A program made the position numbers and the translations under genes. The notes under the pieces were generated by a model that ran no database searches, was not told the DNA's origin, and saw only the letters and a program-made list of their open reading frames with translations. Positions 50,705 to 59,949 of a stretch of DNA of 64,000 nt are shown here, piece by piece (the first letter of the stretch is position 1; the number at the start of each line of letters is the position of its first letter). This stretch comes from Kaistella flava (ex Peng et al. 2021) (GTDB lineage: Bacteria > Bacteroidota > Bacteroidia > Flavobacteriales > Weeksellaceae): the NCBI RefSeq assembly GCF_015191005.1, contig NZ_CP040442.1:2728001-2792000 (forward strand), given 5' to 3'.

Positions 50705-51994
50705 CCGAAATTAATTACCTTGAATTTGAAACAAAAATTTACAGATTTTCTGAAAACTGTTTTCCCGGAAACAAAATTCGAATTGTTTTTATTTCTGCTG
50801 TTCCTTACTGCTTATGGTATTTTGGGAACTGCGATTGCGTTGAATTATCGAATTATTTTTGATAACCGAATTCCGTGGGACGCTTATTTCAGTTTTGATA
50901 ACCGAGCGATTGTAATGACTGGTGGCGGCTTTGAAAGACATCCTTTGGCAAACTATTTTTTCAATTGGATTCGCGAATTTGCTTATCTGTTTTCAAATGG
51001 GAAGAAAGATGAAACCTTTAGACTTGTTTTGGCTTGGTGCAGCAACTTGGCAGTGAGTTTAAGTTTAGTTCAGATTTATAAATATTTAAAGAATATCATT
51101 ACATTACCAAAAAAGATTTCGGTATTAATACTATTCTTTTTCTCCTTTTTCAGCACACCAATTTTACTTTCTTTCACGCCGGAAACGTATACTTACACCT
51201 TATTATTTTTGGTTTTGTTTAATTATTATGCAGCTTTAAAAATCAGAAAAGAAGAAAAAATTCCTGCAACTGCTTTGGCTTTAGCAGCACTTTCAATCGG
51301 AGGCTTAACCATTACTAATATTGTTAAAGTTTATATTCCGCTTCTGTTTGAAAAGAACGTTTTTAGAAACTGGCGAAAATTTGGAAATCTCGTTTTACGC
51401 GTTTTGATTTCCGTTTCAGTTTTTGTTTTACTATTTCTATATCGACTGGATTTTAAGTTTTTAAACTTTTTAAATAAATCTAGTGAACAGTACGAGAAGT
51501 TTTCTAATCCAAAAGTGACACCGATTTGGGACATGATTGCGTCGTGGTTTTTCGGCGGAAATATGCTTTTCAGTGGATTCGTCATTAAAGATTATCACAA
51601 TAAAAAAGGATTTCAATACAAAGCACTTTTCATGGATGTTTATACTTCCTGGATTCCGTATGTATTTGTAGCAACGGTTTTACTACTTGTATTATGGAGT
51701 TTCGTAAAAAACTTTAAAAACAAATTCGTGCAGATTTTAATGATTTCTTTTTTAGTAGATATTGTGATTCACTGCGTTTTAAAATTTGGACTTCACACTT
51801 CTTACATTTACGGCGGACATTTTATATTTGTCGTCCCGTTGCTTCTTGGCTGGCTTTTTTACGGCTATAAAGATTCACCGAAAACACTTTCTTTTCTTTA
51901 TGTTACGGTTTCTGTATTGTTCTTTTATTTGGCAATTAACAATGTTTTCAGAATGGTTGAGTTTTTCAACTTCCTGGAAATGTATTATCGATAA
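50702..51994 (+). CDS. DUF6080 family membrane protein
   Basis: Up to 430 residues with about ten hydrophobic helices. The conserved opening ALNYRIIFDNRIPWDAYFSF, the NRAIVMTGGGFERHPL segment and TPETYTYTLLFLV-type regions match DUF6080, polytopic proteins resembling GT-C glycosyltransferases in layout. The donor or acceptor is unknown. No ATG lies near the N-terminus; TTG codons at 50702, 50720 and 50726 are the candidates. The start given here is the outer limit. Confidence 0.8.
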   Translation: MPKLITLNLKQKFTDFLKTVFPETKFELFLFLLFLTAYGILGTAIALNYRIIFDNRIPWDAYFSFDNRAIVMTGGGFERHPLANYFFNWIREFAYLFSNGKKDETFRLVLAWCSNLAVSLSLVQIYKYLKNIITLPKKISVLILFFFSFFSTPILLSFTPETYTYTLLFLVLFNYYAALKIRKEEKIPATALALAALSIGGLTITNIVKVYIPLLFEKNVFRNWRKFGNLVLRVLISVSVFVLLFLYRLDFKFLNFLNKSSEQYEKFSNPKVTPIWDMIASWFFGGNMLFSGFVIKDYHNKKGFQYKALFMDVYTSWIPYVFVATVLLLVLWSFVKNFKNKFVQILMISFLVDIVIHCVLKFGLHTSYIYGGHFIFVVPLLLGWLFYGYKDSPKTLSFLYVTVSVLFFYLAINNVFRMVEFFNFLEMYYR

Positions 51995-52208
51995 ACATTT
52001 TTAGAAATCTAAATCTTCATTAAACACATTAGTCACATAAGTTTTTAGTTAAATGAAAAGATCAAATCAGTTCTAGAAAGAGGCAATTCCGAAGGAAATC
52101 TTAATCTTCTTAACTCCTTAATCATGAACTTAATGGTGAAAAAAATTACTTTATTTCATCTCAAGATATCTTTATTTTTTGCAACTAACTTATCAATTTA
52201 AAACAAAA

Positions 52209-52234
52209 AAAAACGCACTTCACAGTGCGTTTTC
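52209..52234. terminator. Terminator of the TPR-protein gene
   Basis: AAAACGCACT/AGTGCGTTTT stem, 4-nt loop, with U-run on the - strand. The preceding 51995-52208 spacer contains no gene I recognise. Confidence 0.8.
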
Positions 52235-52248
52235 GATTTATAAGAGAC

Positions 52249-53619
52249 TTACTTTTTTTTGGTTTTTACTTTATCCACTTCATCTTTTAGGAAAGGATAT
52301 TTTTGCTGCATATCTTCCAGCAATTGTGGATCAAGCTCCAGGGCTTTTGCCAGTACCGATCTTCCCTTTCTAGTATTATTCAGCTGGAAATAACAGTTGC
52401 TTAACTGATAAAATAATTCGGCTCTGTTATGCATTTTTGTAGCGGCAATTAGGACTGTTACAGCCTCTTCAAATTCACCAATCAACATCAGGACTTCTGA
52501 ATACGCATACCAATTGTAGAAACGCGTTGGTTCAAAATCGACTAACCTTTTTAAGCACGCCAAACTCTCTTCAAATTTCCCACCTTCAATATATAAAAAG
52601 GCAAGTCTTTTCTGATAATCCAGATTACCTTCATTCAGAGAAACTGCTTCTTTTGCAAAATGCAAAGCTTCTTTCATTCCGCCCATTTCTTCATAAACGT
52701 AGGATTGCTCCATCATTGACAAATAAAACTGAGGATCATCCCGCAACGATTTTTGAAATGAATTTAAGGCTAAAACTGGTTGCTTATTTTCTTTGTAACA
52801 CAAACCAATTTTATAAAAAGTAAATGATTTGGTATATTCTAAAGCCAGCATTTCTTCATAGACTTCAACAGCTTTTAACCACTCGCCCATCGCTTCATAA
52901 CACGCCGCTTTATTGGCATAAACTCCGACCGATTGCGGATTAATCGCCAACAAATAATCAAAGCCTTTAATCGCTTCTTCGTATTTCTTTTTATTAAAGT
53001 AAAACTGTCCGTATTCGTACCAAGCTGTTTCTGAGAAAGCAAACTTGTCCAAATAACCATTCAAGAACTCGATGGCTTCATCACTTCTCTTCAATTGGTT
53101 ATAACAGAACATGACATTCTCTAAGGAATATTCATCTTGCGGATCAAAATTCAAAGCCAATTTATAGTGCTTTAAGGCATTGAATGGATCTTCTAAATTC
53201 ACAAATTCATCAGCGATGAAATTATGTAGAAAGTTTTCTTCTTCTTCTAATTCTAATCCTTTTTCACAATACTCAATTGAACGTCTTGGGTTTCCAAGAT
53301 TCGAATAATATTTTGCACAGCAAACCAGGAAATCTGTATGATCCATACAAGATTCCTTCAGTTCAGTCATCAATTCTTTAGCTTCGGAATATTTTTCTAA
53401 TTCCAAAAGAACTTCGAATTGCTTAATTTTTAAATCAAGGGAATTAGGGTGAATTTTCAACCCATATTTTGTTGCCATATCGGCAAAGGAGATATCCCCC
53501 ATTTCGAGATAATAGATAATAATCTCTTCATACTCTTCGGTTTCGAAGTAGAATTCATCATTATTCTCAACCATTGCTTCGAACTTTTCTACCAGTTCGT
53601 TTTCAAAAAATTCTTCCAA
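52249..53619 (-). CDS. Tetratricopeptide-repeat protein
   Basis: A 456-residue cytoplasmic protein made of about ten TPR units (for example AIKGFDYLLAINPQSVGVYA, ALHFAKEAVSLNEGNLDYQK, GRSVLAKALELDPQ), with an acidic N-terminus. Translation appears to start at a TTG (MEEFFENEL...), since no ATG precedes it in frame. TPRs mediate protein contacts; the partner is unknown. Confidence 0.88.
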   Translation of the reverse strand: MEEFFENELVEKFEAMVENNDEFYFETEEYEEIIIYYLEMGDISFADMATKYGLKIHPNSLDLKIKQFEVLLELEKYSEAKELMTELKESCMDHTDFLVCCAKYYSNLGNPRRSIEYCEKGLELEEEENFLHNFIADEFVNLEDPFNALKHYKLALNFDPQDEYSLENVMFCYNQLKRSDEAIEFLNGYLDKFAFSETAWYEYGQFYFNKKKYEEAIKGFDYLLAINPQSVGVYANKAACYEAMGEWLKAVEVYEEMLALEYTKSFTFYKIGLCYKENKQPVLALNSFQKSLRDDPQFYLSMMEQSYVYEEMGGMKEALHFAKEAVSLNEGNLDYQKRLAFLYIEGGKFEESLACLKRLVDFEPTRFYNWYAYSEVLMLIGEFEEAVTVLIAATKMHNRAELFYQLSNCYFQLNNTRKGRSVLAKALELDPQLLEDMQQKYPFLKDEVDKVKTKKK

Positions 53620-53671
53620 TATATTGTTGTTTTTTTCTCTACCTATTTATAATTAGATATGAAAGAGTTTT

Positions 53672-53968
53672 TTAATTAATTTTTAAGTTGCCTGGATCTC
53701 GTCTGTTATCAAAGAATGATAATACTTTAATTTCATCATCCATTAATTTATAGAAAAGAGAAAAATTCTCTAAAATTAAAACTCTTCTGATTTTTTTAAT
53801 TTTACTTTCCTCACCAATGTAACTTTGTGACCTTACTAAATTGATCATTCTAAAAATTTCATCAAGAATTTTTTCTGAGTATACATTAGAATTATTGTTA
53901 AGAGCCCAATAATCATAAACCTCATTTAATTCTTTACTGGCTTTTACGGACCAACTTACTTTTTTCAT
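53672..53968 (-). CDS. RelE/ParE-family toxin
   Basis: A 98-residue protein with the ParE pattern: VSWSVKASKELNEVYDYWAL at the start, EILDEIFRMI-like helix, RVLILENFSLFYKLMDDEIKVLSFFDNRRDP at the end. ParE toxins poison gyrase, RelE types cut mRNA; the class is not decided by sequence. Its ATG overlaps the antitoxin stop by 4 nt. Confidence 0.9.
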   Translation of the reverse strand: MKKVSWSVKASKELNEVYDYWALNNNSNVYSEKILDEIFRMINLVRSQSYIGEESKIKKIRRVLILENFSLFYKLMDDEIKVLSFFDNRRDPGNLKIN

Positions 53969-54183
53969 CTTCCAAAAGATTTCATAACTTCTTCATGTGA
54001 AATTACTCTTCCTTCTTCGATATCTTTCAATCCCATTTCGATAGAATTTTTTTCAGCATCTGAAAGTTCATTCCACCAATCCTTTTCTACAGTATCTTCG
54101 ACAAAATCGACCTCAATTGCTTTGAGAATCGCTTTTATTTTTTCAGATTCTTTCTTGTTTTTGGGGTTTATAGTTATTGTCAT
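53965..54183 (-). CDS. Antitoxin of the ParE-type module
   Basis: A 72-residue acidic protein directly upstream of and overlapping the toxin. The C-terminal WWNELSDAEKNSIEMGLKDI motif, then GRVISHEEVMKSFGR, is typical of small Bacteroidota antitoxins paired with ParE. It probably neutralises the toxin and represses the pair. Confidence 0.88.
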   Translation of the reverse strand: MTITINPKNKKESEKIKAILKAIEVDFVEDTVEKDWWNELSDAEKNSIEMGLKDIEEGRVISHEEVMKSFGR

Positions 54184-54217
54184 GACTCAAATTTGAAATA
54201 AAGTTAATGAATTTTGA

Positions 54218-55600
54218 TTAAATCAAACTTCTTATTTTCTCTATCATTTGATCTCCCAAATTATCGGCTTCTTCCTGAGAAAATGCTTCGGTGTAAATTC
54301 TGATAATCGGTTCCGTATTTGATTTTCTTAAATGTACCCAATTATTTTCAAAATCTATTTTTACACCATCAATTGTGGAAATATCTTCTGTTTGATACTC
54401 TTTTTCCATTTTAGTTAAAAGCGAATCAACATCGATATCAGGAGTTAATTCAATTTTCTTTTTACCCATGAAATAACTTGGATAAGTCGCTCTCAATTCG
54501 GAAACTGTTTTGTTTTCTTTCGCTAAATGCGTTAAGAACAATGCAACGCCTACCAAAGAATCACGACCATAATGCAGTTCCGGATAGATAATTCCACCAT
54601 TTCCTTCACCACCAATTACGGCGTTTTTTTCTTTCATTAAAGTCACTACATTCACTTCTCCAACAGCGCTGGCAAAATATTCAGAATCTAAATTACGGGC
54701 AACATCTCTTAAAGCACGACTTGAAGAAAGGTTAGAAATCGCAGCACCTTTTTGATGTCTCAAAAGATAATCAGCCACGGCAACCAAAGTATATTCTTCA
54801 CCGAAAAGTTCGCCCTTTTCATCGACCAAAGCCAAACGGTCCACATCGGGATCAACGACGATTCCTACATCAGCTTTCTCGGTTTTCATCAATTCGCAGA
54901 TATCACCTAAATGCTCTTTTAAAGGTTCTGGATTGTGTGGAAAATGACCGTTGGGTTCGCAATATAATTTCACGACTTCACAGCCTAATTCTTCCAATAA
55001 TTGTGGAATAGCGATTCCGCCTGTTGAATTTACGGCATCAACAACGACTTTAAATTTCTTTGCTTTAATGGCTTCAGCATCGACCATTGGTAAATCCAGA
55101 ATCTTTTGAATATGAATATCAAAACCATCATCTCTGGTTTCGTATTTTCCTAAATCATCAACTTCAGCGTAATCGAAGTCTTGACTTTCTGCTAAAGCTA
55201 AAACTTCAGTACCGTTTTCGCCAGTAATGAATTCACCTTTTTCATTTAATAATTTTAACGCGTTCCATTGTTTTGGATTGTGAGAAGCAGTAAGAATAAT
55301 TCCACCATCTGCATTCAATTCAGGAACCATCACCTCAACAGTTGGAGTTGTAGAAAGTCCTAAATCAACCACATGAATTCCTAATCCCTGCAAAGTTGCA
55401 GTTACTAATGAATTCACCATTGAACCGGAGATTCTTGCATCACGACCAACGACTAAGGTCAAATCTTTTTTATTTTTATTATTCTGAAGCCAGGTTCCAA
55501 AAGCGGAAGTAAATTTTACCACATCAAGCGGCGTTAAGTTTTCATCAACTTTACCACCGATGGTTCCGCGGATTCCTGATATAGATTTTATTAAAGCCAT
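54218..55600 (-). CDS. glmM: Phosphoglucosamine mutase
   Basis: A 460-residue alpha-D-phosphohexomutase. The phosphoserine loop is TASHNPKQWN, the metal loop DPDVDRLALVDE, the sugar-binding GEGNGGIIYP, and the phosphate-binding RKSNTEPIIRIYTEA. It converts glucosamine-6-P to glucosamine-1-P for peptidoglycan and LPS. The frame starts three codons earlier, but ATG 55600 (MALIKSISGIRGTIGG) fits the family. A relation to phosphomannomutase cannot be fully excluded. Confidence 0.88.
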   Translation of the reverse strand: MALIKSISGIRGTIGGKVDENLTPLDVVKFTSAFGTWLQNNKNKKDLTLVVGRDARISGSMVNSLVTATLQGLGIHVVDLGLSTTPTVEVMVPELNADGGIILTASHNPKQWNALKLLNEKGEFITGENGTEVLALAESQDFDYAEVDDLGKYETRDDGFDIHIQKILDLPMVDAEAIKAKKFKVVVDAVNSTGGIAIPQLLEELGCEVVKLYCEPNGHFPHNPEPLKEHLGDICELMKTEKADVGIVVDPDVDRLALVDEKGELFGEEYTLVAVADYLLRHQKGAAISNLSSSRALRDVARNLDSEYFASAVGEVNVVTLMKEKNAVIGGEGNGGIIYPELHYGRDSLVGVALFLTHLAKENKTVSELRATYPSYFMGKKKIELTPDIDVDSLLTKMEKEYQTEDISTIDGVKIDFENNWVHLRKSNTEPIIRIYTEAFSQEEADNLGDQMIEKIRSLI

Positions 55601-55772
55601 AAACTGCAATTTATTATATGATTTTCAAGAACAAATAAGTTCTCGAAACTTCTGATTTTTCAATCTGCAAAAATACGAATAAAATGGGAGAAGTACTTAT
55701 AGAAAAAAAGTATACTTAAAATCTAATTGCAAATTAGATTATTGATTATAAGTAGTTTACGTTAAATAACGA

Positions 55773-55922
55773 TTAACAGCAATCTCTATCGCAACCAGGT
55801 TTATATCTCTTTTTAAATTTCTTAGAACTAAAATTTTTAGCAATGATTTTAAATAAAGAAAAACCTGCAACCAAAACGATTACAGCGACAATAACGTATT
55901 GAATAATAAGTGAATCATCCAT
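55773..55922 (-). CDS. FeoB-associated Cys-rich membrane protein
   Basis: A 49-residue protein. One transmembrane helix (QYVIVAVIVLVAGFSLF) is followed by a basic stretch and a Cys cluster (PGCDRDCC). Its ATG shares one base with the feoB TAA (TAATG), so the two are coupled. The longer open frame upstream lies within feoB and is not used. Such proteins are found next to FeoB and may handle ferrous iron at the inner face; the role is unproven. Confidence 0.82.
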   Translation of the reverse strand: MDDSLIIQYVIVAVIVLVAGFSLFKIIAKNFSSKKFKKRYKPGCDRDCC

Positions 55923-57958
55923 TATTTTAATATTTGATAGACAATTAAAGAAGCAATATAAGCCAAGCCCGACATGCCGAAGAGTTGCGCCATGGTCCAT
56001 TTCCAGGATTTGGTTTCTCTATATACAACGGCCAAAGTAGAAACACATTGCATCGCAAATGCATAAAAGAATAAGATGGAAACTCCAGTTGCGAAACTGT
56101 AAATTGGCTCACCATTTGGTTTTTTATCATTTCGCATTTTATCGATGATTTTACCTTCTGGTGCTTCGTCATCTAAACTATACAACGTTGACATTGTTCC
56201 TACAAACACTTCTCTCGCTACAAAACTTGTTAAAATCCCAACGCCCATTTTCCAGTCGTAACCTAAAGGTGCAATTACTGGCTCAATGGATTTTCCCATT
56301 TTTGCGAGATAAGAGTGATCTAATTTAACATCGGTAGCAACGAATTCTTCCTTGTTTTGAGTTGGTCCGATATAACTGAAAAACCAAATCACGATACTAA
56401 AGAAGAAAATAATTTTACCCGCTCCGGTGATAAATTCCCAAACTTTACCGAGTACGATTTTAAAATCATATCCGAAAAGAGGCATTTTATAAGAAGGCAA
56501 ATCCATTACCAAAAAGGATTTAGCATTGCTTTTAATGATTTTTTTAAGAATTAATGAAGCCATTAATGAAGTGAAAAAACCAAGGAAATACATCGCCATT
56601 AATGCAATAGCCTTATAACTGATTCCAATAAAATATTTATCAGGAATAATTAGGCCAATGATAATACTGTAAACCGGAAGTCTCGCAGAACACGTCATAA
56701 ACGGCGTTACCAAAATGGTAATCAACCTTTCTTTTACATTCTCGATATTTCTTGTGGACATAATCGCCGGAATCGCACAAGCCGTTCCTGAGACCAGTGG
56801 CACAATACTTTTTCCGTTCAAACCAAACGGACGAAGAAATCGGTCCATTAAAAATATAACTCTCGCCATATAACCAGAATCTTCGAGCAGATAAAGGAAA
56901 TAAAGTAAAATTCCAATTTGTGGCGCGAAAACCATAATCCCACCAAGTCCCGGAATAATCCCATTGGCGATAAGTGAATTAATCGGTCCAGCCGGAAGAT
57001 ATTCATTCGCAGAAATAGACAGCCACAAGAAGAAATCTGAAATCCAGTTCATCGGATATTCTGCTAAAAAGAAAACACTTTGGAAAATAATTAGTAAAAT
57101 CAATCCGAAGATCACATATCCCCAGAATTTATGAACTAAAACTTTGTCTAACTTTTCAGTTAGCAATTCTTTGAACTGCGGTTTTTTAGAAAGAACCTTA
57201 GAAATTATTTTGTCAATTTCCTGATATCTTCTAATCGTTTCTTGAGTCTGTAATCTTTTAGGAACCAAACATTTAACCTCATCATTATTCAACTGCTCTT
57301 TAACAGATTCCAGTTTTCCTAAATAGGTATCTGAAGAAAGTAAAGTCCAGACTTTATATTGATTTTCTTCTTTTGTTTCTGCTAAAATTTTAAAAACCAA
57401 ACCTTTGTGCTCAGTCGGAATATCGAAAGAAACGGTTTCAGATCTGGTAAAATTTCCCTTATTAATTTGGGCACGCAATTCTTCAATTCCTTGATTTTCT
57501 TTGGCGTTTGCCTGTAAAACAGTAACGTTTAATTCTTTTGAAAGTTGCTCAATATCAATATTGATTCCGCGTCTTTCGGCTTGGTCAATTTGATTAACAA
57601 CTAATAAAATAGGAATTCCTAAATCCTGAATTTGCTGGAAAAGAAGCAAACCTCTTTTGATGCTTAATGCTTCTAAAATATAGACAACGCCCGAATAGTG
57701 ATTTTGCTCCTCTACCAAAAATTTTGATAAAATCGCTTCATCTTCGGAACTCGGGTAAATGCTGTAAGAACCAGGCAAATCGACAACTTCTACGTTTTCG
57801 CCCTGGTAATCGTAATCGCCAGAATGGCTTGCTACGGTAACTCCGGCGTAATTCCCGGTTTTTTGCTTTTTGTTACAAAGTAAATTAAAGACGGTAGATT
57901 TCCCTACGTTGGGATTTCCTACCAATAGGATTTGTTTTTTCTTGTTTGAAGTGTTCAT
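55922..57958 (-). CDS. feoB: Ferrous iron transport protein B
   Basis: A 678-residue membrane transporter with an N-terminal G domain (G1 GNPNVGKST, G3 DLPGSYS, G4 NQID) and a nucleoside-recognition-type membrane domain with two Gate motifs (FAPQIGILLYFLYLLEDSGY; VPLVSGTACAIPAIMSTR). It imports Fe2+ across the inner membrane. It is the middle gene of feoA-feoB-Cys-rich protein. Confidence 0.96.
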   Translation of the reverse strand: MNTSNKKKQILLVGNPNVGKSTVFNLLCNKKQKTGNYAGVTVASHSGDYDYQGENVEVVDLPGSYSIYPSSEDEAILSKFLVEEQNHYSGVVYILEALSIKRGLLLFQQIQDLGIPILLVVNQIDQAERRGINIDIEQLSKELNVTVLQANAKENQGIEELRAQINKGNFTRSETVSFDIPTEHKGLVFKILAETKEENQYKVWTLLSSDTYLGKLESVKEQLNNDEVKCLVPKRLQTQETIRRYQEIDKIISKVLSKKPQFKELLTEKLDKVLVHKFWGYVIFGLILLIIFQSVFFLAEYPMNWISDFFLWLSISANEYLPAGPINSLIANGIIPGLGGIMVFAPQIGILLYFLYLLEDSGYMARVIFLMDRFLRPFGLNGKSIVPLVSGTACAIPAIMSTRNIENVKERLITILVTPFMTCSARLPVYSIIIGLIIPDKYFIGISYKAIALMAMYFLGFFTSLMASLILKKIIKSNAKSFLVMDLPSYKMPLFGYDFKIVLGKVWEFITGAGKIIFFFSIVIWFFSYIGPTQNKEEFVATDVKLDHSYLAKMGKSIEPVIAPLGYDWKMGVGILTSFVAREVFVGTMSTLYSLDDEAPEGKIIDKMRNDKKPNGEPIYSFATGVSILFFYAFAMQCVSTLAVVYRETKSWKWTMAQLFGMSGLAYIASLIVYQILK

Positions 57959-57995
57959 TCTTCGCTCGATCTAATTTGAGATTGATCGTGATTGT

Positions 57996-58253
57996 TTAAG
58001 ATAAACTTTCCACGATGATAAACTGCGCTTCTTCTTCGCGAAGGGCAATTCTGCTTTTTTCGTCACCAAACTCTATATACATTGGCCCTTTGAATGGCGC
58101 CTGGTACAGGATTTTAAAAACGGTTTCTGGGAGCAGACCCATTTCAATAATTTTATTGGGCATTCTGAGGTCGTCATTTTCATAACCCAAAATTTTCCCC
58201 GATTTATTTCTGGGAAAACAGCATAATTTATTTGATTTATCTCCTTTCAACAC
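57996..58253 (-). CDS. feoA: Ferrous iron transport protein A
   Basis: About 85 residues with an SH3-like FeoA fold (NKIIEMGLLPETVFKILYQA, PMYIEFGDEKSRIALREEEA). It regulates FeoB. The open frame begins at a TTG (58271), but that lies within a TATATTTG box, so I place the start at GTG 58253. The exact start is uncertain. Confidence 0.88.
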   Translation of the reverse strand: MLKGDKSNKLCCFPRNKSGKILGYENDDLRMPNKIIEMGLLPETVFKILYQAPFKGPMYIEFGDEKSRIALREEEAQFIIVESLS

Positions 58254-58268
58254 TAAAATTTTGAAGTG

Positions 58269-58276
58269 CAAATATA
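58269..58276 (-). promoter_or_regulatory. Promoter -7 box (TATATTTG) of the feo operon
   Basis: TAnnTTTG on the - strand, 15 nt before GTG 58253. It overlaps the most upstream possible start codon. Confidence 0.45.
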
Positions 58277-58330
58277 CTCTATTTAAATTTAATCTAAATA
58301 AGGAATCATCTCAAAATGACTTGAATCATA

Positions 58331-58361
58331 AAAAACCCCGAAACAAAATCTGTTTCGAGGC
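58331..58361 (-). terminator. Terminator of the first GLPGLI gene
   Basis: CCCCGAAACA/TGTTTCGAGG stem, 5-nt loop, U-run on the - strand. Confidence 0.82.
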
Positions 58362-58390
58362 TCGAAAATATAACTTAGTGTTAATGAATG

Positions 58391-59281
58391 TTATTTTTTT
58401 GTCTTTGAAGCGGGAACTTCAATAGGATTATCGTTCGCATTAAAGAAGTCATTCAGCATTTTTTCTTGTTGTTTCACCATTTGGCCAATCGTTAAATCAC
58501 TTCCTGGAATTTTTTGCGACATCACTTCAGAAGTTAAATAAGGTCTTGCTGTTGCCATCGGGTCTTTCTTAAAGTCACCAAAAGTTTTTTCAAACTTATC
58601 ACGGGAAACTTCTACTACTTTTCCACCATCTCCACCTGGAGAAACAGATTCTAAGTAAGTGCTTTCTTTAAAGTTTTCTACTTTTTTATTTCCTTTTAAT
58701 TCCCAGGAATAGTTATTTGCATCATCAGTAACTTTAACAATTAAACCAGGTAAACCATAGAATTTATACGGTCCATCTTGCAAAGGAATATCGGTAGTAA
58801 ACCAAGCGGTCCATTTTCTACCTCCGTATTCTGTAGTTGCTTTTTGGGTATTGTAAGCACCAATTTTTTCTTTTCCACTTTGGATTTTCCAATCAAATTT
58901 TACGTCTTCATTATAACCAATATTCATTGGTGTAAAACCATTAGCAACACGATCGGTATACTGAACTTTCATGCCTGGATAAAACTTATAAATTTTCTCC
59001 GAAAACTTCGGCATCGTTACGCTTTTAGAAATATCTTTGAATGCTCCCGCTTTCTGCATCGCTTCAACTTGAATTTTAAGAATAGAATCCTGCGCCAATA
59101 ATGTATAATCTCTATAAATGGATTTGTCTTTTACAACATCCAAAACGGTCATTACTTTATCTAATTTTGTTGAATCTTTCTTTGGCTTAAAAGTCAATTC
59201 ATAAAAAAATCGGTTGGCTGTTTCCTGTGCATTTAAAGCAAAAAAAGCAGTGAATGCCAAGACTGTAAAAATTTTTTTCAT
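58391..59281 (-). CDS. GLPGLI family exported protein (copy 1)
   Basis: A 296-residue protein with a signal peptide (IFTVLAFTAFFALNAQ). The defining GLPGLI motif is within GPYKFYGLPGLIVKVTDD, preceded by KWTAWFTTDIPLQDG. GLPGLI proteins are periplasmic or surface proteins of Bacteroidota of unknown function, often beside outer-membrane receptors. It is a paralogue of the gene at 59950. Confidence 0.92.
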   Translation of the reverse strand: MKKIFTVLAFTAFFALNAQETANRFFYELTFKPKKDSTKLDKVMTVLDVVKDKSIYRDYTLLAQDSILKIQVEAMQKAGAFKDISKSVTMPKFSEKIYKFYPGMKVQYTDRVANGFTPMNIGYNEDVKFDWKIQSGKEKIGAYNTQKATTEYGGRKWTAWFTTDIPLQDGPYKFYGLPGLIVKVTDDANNYSWELKGNKKVENFKESTYLESVSPGGDGGKVVEVSRDKFEKTFGDFKKDPMATARPYLTSEVMSQKIPGSDLTIGQMVKQQEKMLNDFFNANDNPIEVPASKTKK

Positions 59282-59403
59282 AATAATCTATTTATACCAT
59301 TAGTTATCCTATTCTCAAATTTGTTACAGATTTTATGAATATTTTAATATTTGTTTAAGATAAAAATGAGCTTCATCCGACTACCTTTACTAAAACAAAA
59401 AAT

Positions 59404-59901
59404 ATGGAAAGCTTACCCAACCTTAGAAAAGAATTTGATGAGGAATATGAAACTACCAAAAAATTCTTTGATCTTTATCCAGAAGGAAAAAACGATTATC
59501 GACCTCACGAAAAGAGCATGAAGATGATGCCTCTCGCAACCCATGTTGCAGAAATTTTCGGCTGGCCAGAAACGATTATGAAAACCGACAAATTAGATTT
59601 TGCAGCCGGTGATTATAAACCCACCATTCTAAACTCTAAAGCAGAATTGCAGCAAAAATTTGAAGAAGATTACCAAAAAACCAAGGATACACTCGAACAT
59701 ACAAGCGAACAAGATTTAAGTGGAAGATGGTCTATGAATATGGGAGAAAAAGTTATTGCAGAATACACCAAATACAGTGCAATGCGACATGCGCTGAATC
59801 AAATTACCCATCACAGAGCCCAGCTAGGCGTTTATTATAGATTAAACGACATTCCGGTGCCGGGAAGTTATGGTCCAAGTGCAGATGAACAAAGCTTTTA
59901 G
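59404..59901 (+). CDS. DinB family protein
   Basis: A 165-residue four-helix DinB/YfiT-fold protein. The three histidines of the metal site are in ATHVAEIFGW, SAMRHALNQITHHRAQLGVY. The fold hosts thiol-dependent transferases; the substrate is unknown. It is inserted between the two GLPGLI genes on the opposite strand. Confidence 0.88.
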   Translation: MESLPNLRKEFDEEYETTKKFFDLYPEGKNDYRPHEKSMKMMPLATHVAEIFGWPETIMKTDKLDFAAGDYKPTILNSKAELQQKFEEDYQKTKDTLEHTSEQDLSGRWSMNMGEKVIAEYTKYSAMRHALNQITHHRAQLGVYYRLNDIPVPGSYGPSADEQSF

Positions 59902-59916
59902 TTTTAGGAAATAATA

Positions 59917-59945
59917 ATCCCACCTTAGAAATAAAGTGGGATTGT
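59917..59945. terminator. Bidirectional terminator after dinB-like gene
   Basis: AATCCCACCTT/AAAGTGGGATT stem with T-run, between convergent genes. Confidence 0.8.
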
Positions 59946-59949
59946 TTTT

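Noticed and set aside
55923..56000. N-terminal extension of the FeoB-associated protein
   Set aside because: The extension lies within feoB and is not family-like. The coupled ATG at 55922 gives the expected small membrane protein.
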